A stretch of 64,000 nucleotides of DNA from Hymenobacter mucosus (GTDB lineage Bacteria; Bacteroidota; Bacteroidia; Cytophagales; Hymenobacteraceae): positions 1 to 64,000 of the forward strand of contig NZ_FZNS01000010.1 in the NCBI RefSeq assembly GCF_900188255.1, written 5' to 3'. Below, piece by piece: positions 23,713-31,663 of the stretch; position 1 is the stretch's first letter, and every line of letters begins with the position of its first letter. The position numbers were made by a program, and so were the translations under genes. A model generated the notes under the pieces. The model was not told the origin of the DNA. It searched no databases and worked only from the letters and a program-made list of their open reading frames with translations.

Positions 23713-23730
23713 GCAACTAATATTAGCTGC
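23713..23730. promoter_or_regulatory. 18-bp palindrome family, site 4
   Basis: GCAACTAATATTAGCTGC, 16 of 18 positions symmetric. It lies in the 322-bp gap 23617-23938 upstream of the TPR-type gene; apart from the terminator at its left edge nothing else was recognised there. Confidence 0.6.
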
Positions 23731-23938
23731 GCTTACCTATCTATTTACCTGCCTGTTGCTTCCTCCGCCACATTCGCAGACAGTCGGTATTTGTTGACTC
23801 CTGCTCACCCTCTGAGTACAGTTCAATTTTTCCTGAAACCATCCCAATTGCTTAGGGCCACTATCCCCAGCATTGGATTACACGCAAGCTATGAGCCTGA
23901 TTAGTACAAATCCTGTTTACAAGCAATTTGCTGGGAAG

Positions 23939-25240
23939 ATGAAATACCTGGGCCTGGCCTTCTCCACCGTTCTGTTCGCGACGGCCGGAGTGCAGGCCCA
24001 ACAACGAGACTCGGTAGAGCTGCCCCGTCGAATCGAGCTGCAGAACGTGGATGTAGCTCCGTCGGCCGTCGATACAAAGGGCTGGCTGCTGCTGGACAAC
24101 GATGTTAAAACTGAATTGGAGGGAGGAGTCTCCAACCTCTATAACTTCAAATTCGATAGGGCTGAAAGGCAGTTCCGTTCCTTGCGCCGGCGGTATATGG
24201 ACCATCCGCTGCCCTATTTCCTGATGGGCCTGAGCGCCTGGTGGAAAATCGTTCCCACCAACGTCACCACCAAGCAGTTCGACAAGACGTTCTTCGCCTA
24301 CATGGATACTGCCACGACTAAGGCGGAAGCCCTTTACCGGCAGGACAACCAGAACTACGAGGCCTGCTTCTTTCTGTCGGCTGCCTACGGCTTTTCCTCC
24401 CGGCTGCACGCTGAGCGGCATGATTTCGCCCGGGCTACGATTGAGGCAAAACGGGCGCTGGACTATCTAGAGAAAAGCCGTGAGGCCAATGGCCTGAGCC
24501 CGGAATTTCTCTTTGGCCAGGCTCTGTTCAATTACTACGCGGTCTGGATCGGGGAGGAAAAACCCTGGCTAAAGCCCGTGCTGTTGTTCTTCCCCAAAGG
24601 AAACAAGCAGCTGGGCCTGCAGCAGCTGCGAAACGTGACACAAAATGCGGTGTACACGGGTCCGGAAGCAAAATTCTTCCTGGTGAAGATTCTGACAGGG
24701 GAGCGGGAAAACCGGGCGGAAGAAGCATTTCCGGTACTTCAGCAACTGGTGCGGGATTATCCGGACAACCCGTATTTCCAGCGTCTCTATGCCCTGCAAT
24801 GCTTCAACAAAGGAGATTTCCGGGAGTGTGAGCGGGCCAGTCAGGATATACTGGATAAGTATAATCAGGGCCAGCCGGGTTTCGACGGGTTTGCTGGCCG
24901 CTACGCCGCCTACTTCCTGGGCTTCATCCGTAGCAACAAGTACAAGGACGTGGCCAAGGCAAAGGGGTACTATCAGCGGTGCATTGTGTTCTCGGAGACT
25001 ACCGATCAGGTAAAGGGCGGCTATTACCAGTTTGCCAACCTGAGCTTGGCCCGCATTGCAGTAGCCGAAAAGGACATGCAGGCTGCCAAGCGCTATTATC
25101 AGGCCGTGCTGGGTGCCGCTGAACGCCGCTCCTCGGTATACGAGGAAGCCAGGACATTTATGCGGGTTAACCGGCGGCCATCCTCCACGACGGCCACGGA
25201 TACTGCGCCAACGCGTGCCATGGCCAGCCGCGACCGGTAA
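23939..25240 (+). CDS. exported TPR-type protein
   Basis: 433 residues from the ATG at 23939, which gives a clean signal peptide (MKYLGLAFSTVLFATAGVQA). ATG at 23891 is an alternative start. The body is tandem helical hairpins typical of tetratricopeptide repeats (FDRAERQFRSLRRRYMDHPL, EEAFPVLQQLVRDYPDNPYF, AKRYYQAVLGAAERRSSVYE). Probably periplasmic, a scaffold for partner proteins. Shares a bidirectional terminator with the operon on the other strand. Confidence 0.7.
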   Translation: MKYLGLAFSTVLFATAGVQAQQRDSVELPRRIELQNVDVAPSAVDTKGWLLLDNDVKTELEGGVSNLYNFKFDRAERQFRSLRRRYMDHPLPYFLMGLSAWWKIVPTNVTTKQFDKTFFAYMDTATTKAEALYRQDNQNYEACFFLSAAYGFSSRLHAERHDFARATIEAKRALDYLEKSREANGLSPEFLFGQALFNYYAVWIGEEKPWLKPVLLFFPKGNKQLGLQQLRNVTQNAVYTGPEAKFFLVKILTGERENRAEEAFPVLQQLVRDYPDNPYFQRLYALQCFNKGDFRECERASQDILDKYNQGQPGFDGFAGRYAAYFLGFIRSNKYKDVAKAKGYYQRCIVFSETTDQVKGGYYQFANLSLARIAVAEKDMQAAKRYYQAVLGAAERRSSVYEEARTFMRVNRRPSSTTATDTAPTRAMASRDR

Positions 25241-25263
25241 AGGCGCCCGATATCGCACAAAAT

Positions 25264-25298
25264 AAGAAGGGCCCGGTCAGATTGACCGGGCCCTTCTT
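25264..25298. terminator. bidirectional terminator
   Basis: AAGAAGGGCCCGGTCA / TGACCGGGCCCTTCTT, 16-bp perfect stem with a 3-nt loop, between the plus-strand TPR gene and the minus-strand peptide gene. Confidence 0.85.
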
Positions 25299-25316
25299 GC
25301 GTTCTGTACGGCTGTC

Positions 25317-25469
25317 TTATGCTTTGGTGGGGGCTTCGTGCTCCACCTGCGGGCCGTCCTGGGAGGCCATCGACCATGCAGTTTCAAGGCGTTGGTCCAG
25401 CTTTTCAACCTGGAAGTTGGCCGCTACCTGCTCTTCGCTGGTTTGGGGGGTGTTCATGGGCTTGCTCAT
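25317..25469 (-). CDS. 50-residue peptide, possible RiPP precursor
   Basis: ATG at 25469, stop at 25319-25317. N-terminus MSKPMNTPQTSEEQVAANF, then VEKLDQRLETAW, then an 18-residue tail SMASQDGPQVEHEAPTKA. The amphipathic FQVEKLDQRLE stretch resembles a leader helix of the kind bound by PqqD-like domains, and the M50 protein encoded next to it has such a domain. It is last in a three-gene operon. It lacks Cys and has only one Trp, so if it is a precursor the modification is not a common lanthipeptide or sactipeptide type. Precursor status is an inference. Confidence 0.5.
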   Translation of the reverse strand: MSKPMNTPQTSEEQVAANFQVEKLDQRLETAWSMASQDGPQVEHEAPTKA

Positions 25470-25520
25470 GGGTAAAAGTAAATAAGGGTTTGTACTCCGA
25501 GGAAAGATGAACCCACCGAC

Positions 25521-26723
25521 CTACTCGGCTAGAATCGGTGGGGTTAGTGTATTCGCTGCCGCGCAGCGGCGAAGAAGATAACTGGCCAGTAAGCGCCCCC
25601 ACACCAAGTAGAAGGCGGCGGCAATCAGCTGCTGCTCACTGATGGCGGCGGTGCCCTGTAGCAGCCCCATCAGCAGGGTCGGCACCTGGGCAGGCAACCG
25701 GAGAATGGCCTCCCCATGATGAAACAGCGTCAGGCTCAGCAGCAGCACGAAAAAGAAGCTGTTGCCCAGCCCGTATAGCAGCAAAGCCATCTTGGGTCGT
25801 AGCAGCACTTTTCCGCGGCTTGTAAGCACCCGCAGGGCGCTGGCACGGGTGAAGGCTTCTCGAACGACCTGCGTGGCGCTGAGCAGCAGATTTGGCTGGT
25901 TGGTCAGGTCGGCCAGCATCCAGTAGCCGTCCCGGCGCACAAATGGATTAAACTGCCAGATGGCTGAAACTGTGATAGTCGTGCTGGCCAGCAGTAGGGC
26001 GTGGGAATCCGTCGCCACATACGCCAGGGCCAGACCGGTGGCCAGCAGCAGCTGCGCCACGATGCCGCCCAGGTTGGCAATCATGCGCTGGTGCCGTGAG
26101 GCTTCCCAGATGCCGGTGATATCAGCAAACAGGACCGGAAACACGTAGGCGTAAAAGCCAAAGCCAATCCCGCCGTGACGGATTCCCAGCCGGGCACACG
26201 CCGCAATGTGGCCTACCTCGTGCAACAGTACCGAACCATAGAGCAGCGGGATAACCACGGCATATTCGGCAATGCCCGCCCCGCGTATGGGAGTGCTTTT
26301 AAGCAGTATTCCTCCCAACAGCCCTATTTGAGCGGCAACGAGCGGCCAGAATACAGCCGGCCGGTACAAGGGCCGCAATGGGACGGCCAGTAAGCCAGCA
26401 GCAGTAGGAGATAGCAACGGTATCTGCAGGGCGATATGATCCAGCAAGGACCGCGCATCGACCGGCGGGACCGGCTCATCACGAAGTAGTGAGCATCCAC
26501 CGAAGCGGCCGGTAATCAGCCGGGTAAACTGCTCGATGTCAAACGCAGTCTGAAATGTCTGATTGAAACGCTCCAGTGCCTGCGCGATGGTCGGGGACTG
26601 CAGCAGAATACGGTACAATTCCGCCGCGTCGGCATTCACGCGCACATATTGACCTGACGGGGCCGTAATCAGCCACGTTTGCTTGTCGAAGGCGCTCAGG
26701 CGCGTATTATCCACCAGTAGCAT
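25521..26723 (-). CDS. membrane M50 metalloprotease with PqqD-like N-terminus
   Basis: 400 residues. Residues 1-75 (LSAFDKQTWLITAPSGQYVR, then a short helical part) look like a PqqD-type peptide-recognition domain. Then come about eight transmembrane segments with the zinc motif LLHEVGHIAA (HEVGH near residue 168) and the second signature NPFVRRDGYWMLADL typical of site-2-protease relatives in peptide-modification loci. Probably an intramembrane protease that cleaves a peptide. Starts 4 bp after the isoprenoid-like gene; the peptide gene follows 51 bp downstream. Confidence 0.7.
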   Translation of the reverse strand: MLLVDNTRLSAFDKQTWLITAPSGQYVRVNADAAELYRILLQSPTIAQALERFNQTFQTAFDIEQFTRLITGRFGGCSLLRDEPVPPVDARSLLDHIALQIPLLSPTAAGLLAVPLRPLYRPAVFWPLVAAQIGLLGGILLKSTPIRGAGIAEYAVVIPLLYGSVLLHEVGHIAACARLGIRHGGIGFGFYAYVFPVLFADITGIWEASRHQRMIANLGGIVAQLLLATGLALAYVATDSHALLLASTTITVSAIWQFNPFVRRDGYWMLADLTNQPNLLLSATQVVREAFTRASALRVLTSRGKVLLRPKMALLLYGLGNSFFFVLLLSLTLFHHGEAILRLPAQVPTLLMGLLQGTAAISEQQLIAAAFYLVWGRLLASYLLRRCAAANTLTPPILAE

Positions 26724-26727
26724 AAGT

Positions 26728-27660
26728 TTAGGCTACTACCGTGTCGTCAGTCATTGATACGTGTTCCACCTGCATCCGAGCCTGGTCAACAGTGTGCTGC
26801 ACTCGGCTCATTTGTTGGCAGTAGGTGGCAATGCGCGGCCTCAGGTAGGCAGCCAGCTGCTCCAGCCCGAGCGACGTGGCCAGATCCAGGCTGCGCTGGT
26901 AATGCTGGCACCCGAGTTCCATCAGCCTGAGCGCTACACCTGAGGTATAGAGATACTTCTGCTGCAGGCTGACTGGTACTTGGTCGGGGTCTATGTTGTG
27001 CTCCATCAGCCAGGCCGATACCTCGGAATGAGCATAGGTATACTGGTTCTGTTCCCAGTCCTGCACGAAATCTTCAATGTCATCAAAATACTGGCTGCCG
27101 ATATGGATGCCGGCCAGACAAGCCAACACCTCGTCTACAGGGGCAGAATTCTCCCCCAAGCAGCTCATGGCATAAGCCATTGCAAAACAGATGGCTGATT
27201 TGCCGGCAGCCAGCTCCTCGAACTGCTGCACTGTTAGGGCCGGGCGCAGCTCAGCGTACTTCTTTTCCTCCAGATTGGCGGCCATGTAGCGCTGCTTGCA
27301 CTCATCGAAATGAACCCAGAACGGGCTGCCATCGGGGAAAAGCCTCGTTAGCCCGTGTACGGCCGTCTCCTGCAGGGACATTACTTCAAACAGGTGGCGG
27401 GCCTGCAGGGCACCCTGCTGGGTGGCCGGCGAGTCCACCAGCTTATCAATCCCAATAATGAAGCTGAAATACAGGTAGCTGTGAATGGTTAGCTCCTCCA
27501 GCTGGGGCAGGCGCACGTGCGGAAACAGCGGGGCCAGAAATTGGGGTAGCTCCACGTAGAATACGTAGGCATTGAGGGTTTTCGCCCCGATAAGCTGCTG
27601 TTTGAACTGCTCGCTGATGCTTAGCTCAGCGACGAACTGCTGAAGGGCCTGGGTGAACAC
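26728..27660 (-). CDS. class I isoprenoid-synthase-like protein
   Basis: 310 residues, GTG start. All-helical. Two acidic clusters are placed as in class I prenyl-transferring or terpene enzymes: IIGIDKLVD (D72, D76) and GSQYFDDIEDFVQD (D193, D194, E196, D197, D201). Length also fits. The first motif is not a classical DDxxD, so activity is uncertain. It leads the operon with the M50 protease and the small peptide; it might modify the peptide with an isoprenoid or make a separate terpene. A shortened homologue is at 45367-46086. Confidence 0.6.
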   Translation of the reverse strand: MFTQALQQFVAELSISEQFKQQLIGAKTLNAYVFYVELPQFLAPLFPHVRLPQLEELTIHSYLYFSFIIGIDKLVDSPATQQGALQARHLFEVMSLQETAVHGLTRLFPDGSPFWVHFDECKQRYMAANLEEKKYAELRPALTVQQFEELAAGKSAICFAMAYAMSCLGENSAPVDEVLACLAGIHIGSQYFDDIEDFVQDWEQNQYTYAHSEVSAWLMEHNIDPDQVPVSLQQKYLYTSGVALRLMELGCQHYQRSLDLATSLGLEQLAAYLRPRIATYCQQMSRVQHTVDQARMQVEHVSMTDDTVVA

Positions 27661-27773
27661 GGTACCGGATTTATTGCTGCGTGGGATTGCTTAGTACCAG
27701 GGCGAAGCTGGGATACACGCGTAACATTCCGGATTCTTGGAGGCCGCCCGTTACCTGCCGCTCATTGGTTCAT

Positions 27774-27781
27774 CAAACATA
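27774..27781 (-). promoter_or_regulatory. -7 box of the isoprenoid-like operon
   Basis: TATGTTTG on the minus strand, a perfect TAnnTTTG, 16 bp downstream of the 18-bp palindrome at 27798-27815 and 113 bp before the GTG start. Confidence 0.65.
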
Positions 27782-27797
27782 GCAAGTAAATCTTTAT

Positions 27798-27815
27798 GCT
27801 ACTAAAATTAGTTGC
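27798..27815. promoter_or_regulatory. 18-bp palindrome family, site 5
   Basis: GCAACTAATTTTAGTAGC on the minus strand. It overlaps the expected -33 region, so a protein bound here would compete with or recruit RNA polymerase. Confidence 0.65.
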
Positions 27816-27846
27816 AATAACAAACTCTGCTTGTCCCCATAACGCA

Positions 27847-27873
27847 CAGAAACCGCCTGGTTTAGGCGGTTTC
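27847..27873 (-). terminator. hairpin after 27914-28537
   Basis: GAAACCGCC / GGCGGTTTC with a 7-nt loop, no T-tract. Likely end of the 28537-27914 transcript. Confidence 0.5.
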
Positions 27874-27913
27874 TTGCTTAGCTGCATATCGTAAGTTGAG
27901 TCCTGGCAGGCTG

Positions 27914-28537
27914 CTAGGAAAGATACTGGGCGACTGGTCCCCCGGCAAGCACGCCTGCCGCTGCACCCGGACGAGTGAGCATAGCATCAGCGGCCACACT
28001 TAAAACTGCCGTATCGCCTTGATCAAGCATTGTCAGCTGCTCACGCAGCACCCGGCAGAGTGGGCGCCAGAACCCGCTATCAGAGATGGCCAGCGCCCTG
28101 CTCAGGCGCACGCGACCCTTGGTGGCCGAGTCCGCCACCGGCTCCAGCAGCACGATCTGAAGCGTTGCCGGTTTGGCGGCTACCGCATCCTGAAGCCACT
28201 GCTCGATTTTGGCTCTGGGAATCTTGCTGAGTTGAATATCGGCCATTACCGGCGACAGCTCACCGGCCTGCGCCGCTAGCAGCACCAACGGGATACCCTC
28301 CAGCGGTACCATCAGGTTTACGCTAACATCCGCAAAGCCCCAAGCGTCCAACAATCGAGGCAGATCCGGCGCATCGCGGCCCGGGCCCGCGCGGTGCACC
28401 AGTACCAAGCCACCTCCCTCCAGCAGATGCAGCTGGGTGAGCCTGCGCTTAGAGGGCAAAGGCAACAGCGCATTGACGACGGGCACGGGCAGCAGCACGG
28501 GCAGTTGGGCTTGGGGAGGTTGGCAGGTGGTAAACAT
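27914..28537 (-). CDS. hypothetical protein
   Basis: 207 residues, Leu/Val/Ala-rich, beginning MFTTCQPPQAQLPVLLPVPV. No transmembrane segment is clear. Contains LVLVHRAGPGRDAPDLPRLL and VSVNLMVPLEGIPLVLLAAQ. Single gene near ardC. Family unknown. Confidence 0.5.
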   Translation of the reverse strand: MFTTCQPPQAQLPVLLPVPVVNALLPLPSKRRLTQLHLLEGGGLVLVHRAGPGRDAPDLPRLLDAWGFADVSVNLMVPLEGIPLVLLAAQAGELSPVMADIQLSKIPRAKIEQWLQDAVAAKPATLQIVLLEPVADSATKGRVRLSRALAISDSGFWRPLCRVLREQLTMLDQGDTAVLSVAADAMLTRPGAAAGVLAGGPVAQYLS

Positions 28538-28570
28538 AACGAAAACGGGCTAAAAATGGAGAAATTACCA

Positions 28571-28607
28571 TAGGCTGGGGGCAGGCTCGATGCCTGCCCC
28601 CAGCCTA
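28571..28607. repeat. 16-bp GC-rich inverted repeat
   Basis: TAGGCTGGGGGCAGGC, loop TCGAT, then the exact complement. A second hairpin, CACCCGGC / GCCGGGTG, follows at 28624-28644. Both lie between ardC and 27914-28537; they have no T-tract and may still halt or protect transcripts. Confidence 0.6.
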
Positions 28608-28658
28608 TCGCGGCCGCGCAACCACCCGGCGCGGGGCCGGGTGGCTGGGGTGGGTCGG

Positions 28659-29600
28659 CTACTCCTCGGCCGGGGCCGCCTCGTAGGTGGGGGCCGTTTG
28701 GCCGGTGATGTGGTAGAAAGCTTTCTGGGCAAGGCTGGCAGCGGATAAAACCAGCTTCTTGTCGTTTTTCAGGGCGTTCAGCCAGTTCTGAATGTAGGCC
28801 GTAGCGTTGTCGATGGTGGCCGACATATCAAGGCCCGCGGCGGCACTTAGGAAAGCGGCGGTCATTTCGGCCGTTAGTTCCTCCTTGGCGTAGGTGGTGC
28901 TTCCGAAACCCGCGTTTTCAACCAACTCGGGACGGTTCAGGCGGCGCTGGTGGCCGGTGCTGTGGGCCAATTCGTGGAATAGGGTGGCGTAGTAGCCTTC
29001 AACCGAGTTGAACGTCTGCGGGGCGGGCATCAGCACTTCGTCGACGGATTTGCGGTATAGTGCTTGGTCGCCCTTAAAGTACAGGCTAGGGCCTTCCAGC
29101 TCACCCATGTAATTCACGCAAATCCGCTCGGCTTCGGCGTGGGGCTCATGCTCGCGAGTTTGCAGCTCGGGCAACTTCCAGTCAACGCCGTCGATCTGGG
29201 CAATGTTGAAAACGGTCGAGTAGCGCAACAGGGGGAAAACGTCCTTTTCACCGGTCTGCTTGTTCTCCTTCTGGATGTGCGAGAAGTACACGACCATCAT
29301 ACCCTTTTCACCCTTGCGGACCTGTCCGCCTACCTGCTCGGCCTGCTTATAAGTCATGAACAGCGGATATTCGTAGGGCAGCATACCCAGCAAAAACGCG
29401 TTGATGCTCTGGTATACGTGACCGCTTACGTAGTTGCGCGGGGCACCGGCACCGGCGTTCCACGGCTTGCGCCACGGAATAATGCCGCCTTCTAGGGCCG
29501 TTACGATGCGGTCGGTAACCATTTGGAAAACGTCGGGCCGGGAGGCGGCAGCTTTGCTGGCGGCGGCTTTCTTGGGGGCGGTGGCAGTGCTCTTTTTCAT
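28659..29600 (-). CDS. ArdC-like antirestriction protein with zincin domain
   Basis: 313 residues. Basic Ala/Lys-rich N-terminus, then an ssDNA-binding type domain (VFQMVTDRIVTALEGGIIPW, KPWNAGAGAPRNYVSG, GGQVRKGEKGMMVVYFSH). The C-terminal zincin has YYATLFHELAHSTGH (HExxH) followed by the Glu of KEELTAEMTAAFL. ArdC protects incoming plasmid DNA against restriction; the protease target is not known. It suits a conjugative plasmid and is controlled by the three-box upstream region. Confidence 0.85.
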   Translation of the reverse strand: MKKSTATAPKKAAASKAAASRPDVFQMVTDRIVTALEGGIIPWRKPWNAGAGAPRNYVSGHVYQSINAFLLGMLPYEYPLFMTYKQAEQVGGQVRKGEKGMMVVYFSHIQKENKQTGEKDVFPLLRYSTVFNIAQIDGVDWKLPELQTREHEPHAEAERICVNYMGELEGPSLYFKGDQALYRKSVDEVLMPAPQTFNSVEGYYATLFHELAHSTGHQRRLNRPELVENAGFGSTTYAKEELTAEMTAAFLSAAAGLDMSATIDNATAYIQNWLNALKNDKKLVLSAASLAQKAFYHITGQTAPTYEAAPAEE

Positions 29601-29612
29601 AGGAAGGTAGGT

Positions 29613-29641
29613 TGCTTGCGTTGTATATAGTTATACGGCAG
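29613..29641 (-). promoter_or_regulatory. repeated CGTATA palindrome (box C) of ardC
   Basis: Minus strand GCCGTATAACTATATACAAC then GCAAGC, 13 bp before the ATG at 29600. TTTTTTTGTTGC at about 29663-29675 and box A (GGGGCAGTTGGGG) at 29708-29720, 67 bp away. Confidence 0.65.
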
Positions 29642-29737
29642 CCGCCCACTTTTGTATATAGAAAGCAACAAAAAAAGCCCTCTATTATCCCTGTTAAAGG
29701 ATTTTCTCCCCAACTGCCCCGACTCAAAAACCGTTAC

Positions 29738-30055
29738 TCAGGCCGCGTTACGAGTTGGGCTGTCAACGGCGGCAAACAGGCATGACTGCACGGGTGCTGC
29801 CGGCATTTTGTCTGTGGCTGGGACTGGAGCGGCCTCGGGCCGGGGGTCGTCGCCCCATGGGGTTATTTGCTTGCCATACTTCTGTATTTCCTCCTCCCGC
29901 CATACTGTATGCGCAGCGGCACGGCGGGGCTTGTGGGCCGCGACAATCGGGCCGCTGTGGCCACTGGGGCGAATGCAGTAACTGCCGGCGGCGGCGTGGC
30001 AATGAGGGCAGGCTACCTCGCGGTAATCGTAGCGGTTGGGGTCCATTTCAGCCAT
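29738..30055 (-). CDS. zinc-finger protein
   Basis: 105 residues from the ATG at 30055 (MAEMDPNRYDYRE); the longer frame is a shadow. CPHCHAAAGSYCIRPSGHSG, then a His seven residues on, gives the CxxC...C...H pattern of a compact zinc finger. QSCLF near the C-terminus weakly resembles a sliding-clamp motif. Lies downstream of 30091-30480. Confidence 0.55.
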   Translation of the reverse strand: MAEMDPNRYDYREVACPHCHAAAGSYCIRPSGHSGPIVAAHKPRRAAAHTVWREEEIQKYGKQITPWGDDPRPEAAPVPATDKMPAAPVQSCLFAAVDSPTRNAA

Positions 30056-30090
30056 GCTGGGAGGGATTGGGGCAATAGGGAAGAAGTAGC

Positions 30091-30480
30091 TTACAGCAGG
30101 TCGCTGATGGTGGCAAAGGCCTGATTGCCGACCAGTCGCACCTGACTGGCCGAGTATACTGCGCGGCGGTCCTCCTTGCGAAAGAAGTGGCAGGCTGTGT
30201 AGGGGTCGTAGCTGATGGCCGTAAGGGGCTGGCCGGGGATACTGGTAAACGTGCCCTTTGCAAAGGCATGCACATTCTTGCACCTGTCCCGCAGCACACG
30301 CTGGCGCCCGGCTTCCTTTACTTCCAATTTCACGTTCTGCAGGTGCACGTCGGGCAACGTGGCCACCACCCGCTCTTTACCGTCGACTTTGTACAGTACT
30401 GACCAATAACCGTTGTGCTTCAGGTTGCGGTACACTTTTACCTGCTGGCCTTCTAGGTCGATGGTGAGGGGACGAATCAT
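30091..30480 (-). CDS. hypothetical protein
   Basis: 129 residues from the ATG at 30480 (MIRPLTIDLEGQQVKVYRNL). Beta-rich, with VLYKVDGKERVVATLPDVHL and a basic loop RQRVLRDRCKNVH. First gene of the pair with 29738-30055. No family recognised. Confidence 0.5.
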   Translation of the reverse strand: MIRPLTIDLEGQQVKVYRNLKHNGYWSVLYKVDGKERVVATLPDVHLQNVKLEVKEAGRQRVLRDRCKNVHAFAKGTFTSIPGQPLTAISYDPYTACHFFRKEDRRAVYSASQVRLVGNQAFATISDLL

Positions 30481-30490
30481 AGCAGCAAGT

Positions 30491-30513
30491 CTGTTGCTAT
30501 ATATACGCAAAAC
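30491..30513 (-). promoter_or_regulatory. repeated CGTATA palindrome (box C)
   Basis: Minus strand GTTTTGCGTATATATAGCAA, 11 bp before the ATG at 30480. Box A-like GGGGCAACAGGGGT at 30578-30591, 65 bp away. Confidence 0.55.
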
Positions 30514-30610
30514 TGCTGATTACGTTGATAACCCACCGCGCTATTATCAGCTGCAATTGTGCTGAAATCGCACATTTACCCCTGTTGCCCCTTATTGCTT
30601 GGTCGCGGAA

Positions 30611-30629
30611 ATGTTCCTTTTTAGAACAT
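30611..30629. promoter_or_regulatory. candidate operator of the XRE gene
   Basis: ATGTTC, 7 bp, GAACAT: perfect 6-bp arms. It lies 26 bp upstream of TAGTTTTG (30655-30662), a perfect -7 box, so it covers the -33 area. Confidence 0.5.
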
Positions 30630-30694
30630 GCTTTCATGGCCCAACCAGACCAAATAGTTTTGTCTCATTCTACAACCCATCAACCGTAACAGCC

Positions 30695-31645
30695 TTGAAA
30701 CTCAAATCCTTTATCGAGCTGCGCACCGCGGCCGGCTTGACCCAGGAGCAACTGGCCCGGCGCATGCACATGAGCCGAACCCCTTACCAGAAACTGGAAG
30801 CTGGCCATACTGTGCCGAATATTCTTCACCTCCAGCGGCTCGCCGCAGCCCTACAAATCAACATGAGCAACCTGTATACCTTCTCTGAGCAAGACACTCC
30901 GCGTACAGAGTTGCAGTTTATGCGCCAATCCATGGAGAGCATGATTTATTCGCGGCTGGGGGCCGTGGACGGTTACGACGAGCGTATTCCCTTCGATGAG
31001 CTGGAGGAGCATGATTGGGATTGGCTCCGCTTCAACGGCATTGAAACCAAAGCCCAGTATGAGGCCGCCCCAACTTTCGTGTCCCGTACCAGTGACGCCG
31101 CCCACGCCGTGGTTTTCGCCAAAGTTGTTCAGGATATGGATATCTATTCCTGGTTTCACCATGGGCTCATTCACGATGAGATGCTGGTGAAATGGTGGAA
31201 CGAACACCAAGCCACCTATGAACCCTACTTCACGTTTGAAACTACGGCATTCGGCCGCGTAATCAAGCGCAATGAGATTCCGGCGCTGGCTGAGCCGGGT
31301 CTTACCCTACCTTCACCATCTCCTCAGCTGGAGCAGCTGCAGGGCGAGTCGGAAGAATTCTGGCAGGTTATTCAGCAGCAGTCTACCGCTCAGCATATCG
31401 CATTTGGACTGCATGAAGCTGTGTATGGGACTAATTCCTTGCGCTGTGAAACTCTACAGGCTACCCTGTCCCAGGATAAAGCGGCATATAACCGGACACT
31501 CACGCGCTTAATAGGTCTGGCCTGGATCACACCTGACCTGAGCGCGGAGGATGTGGTATTTATGGAAGAACGCCGCTTGCAGAGCGGGGAAGCTGACCCG
31601 GATGGACTGTATGCCGAGGCCGCCGGCCGGTGGCCACAAGACTAG
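30695..31645 (+). CDS. XRE-family regulator with C-terminal DUF4065-like domain
   Basis: 316 residues if translation begins at the TTG at 30695, just before the helix-turn-helix (FIELRTAAGLTQEQLARRMH and following SRTPYQKLEAG). A longer form from ATG at 30611 would overlap the promoter. The C-terminal part (IAFGLHEAVYGTNSLRCETL, then LTRLIGLAWI) suggests a DUF4065-like partner domain as in antitoxins, but this is weak. Likely represses itself through the GAACAT-type palindrome. Confidence 0.6.
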   Translation: MKLKSFIELRTAAGLTQEQLARRMHMSRTPYQKLEAGHTVPNILHLQRLAAALQINMSNLYTFSEQDTPRTELQFMRQSMESMIYSRLGAVDGYDERIPFDELEEHDWDWLRFNGIETKAQYEAAPTFVSRTSDAAHAVVFAKVVQDMDIYSWFHHGLIHDEMLVKWWNEHQATYEPYFTFETTAFGRVIKRNEIPALAEPGLTLPSPSPQLEQLQGESEEFWQVIQQQSTAQHIAFGLHEAVYGTNSLRCETLQATLSQDKAAYNRTLTRLIGLAWITPDLSAEDVVFMEERRLQSGEADPDGLYAEAAGRWPQD

Positions 31646-31652
31646 GTGATTT

Positions 31653-31660
31653 ATCTTTGC
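31653..31660 (+). promoter_or_regulatory. -7 box of a leaderless gene
   Basis: TATCTTTG, a perfect TAnnTTTG, only 3 bp before the ATG at 31664, so the transcript would begin at or next to the start codon. Confidence 0.5.
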
Positions 31661-31663
31661 TGC

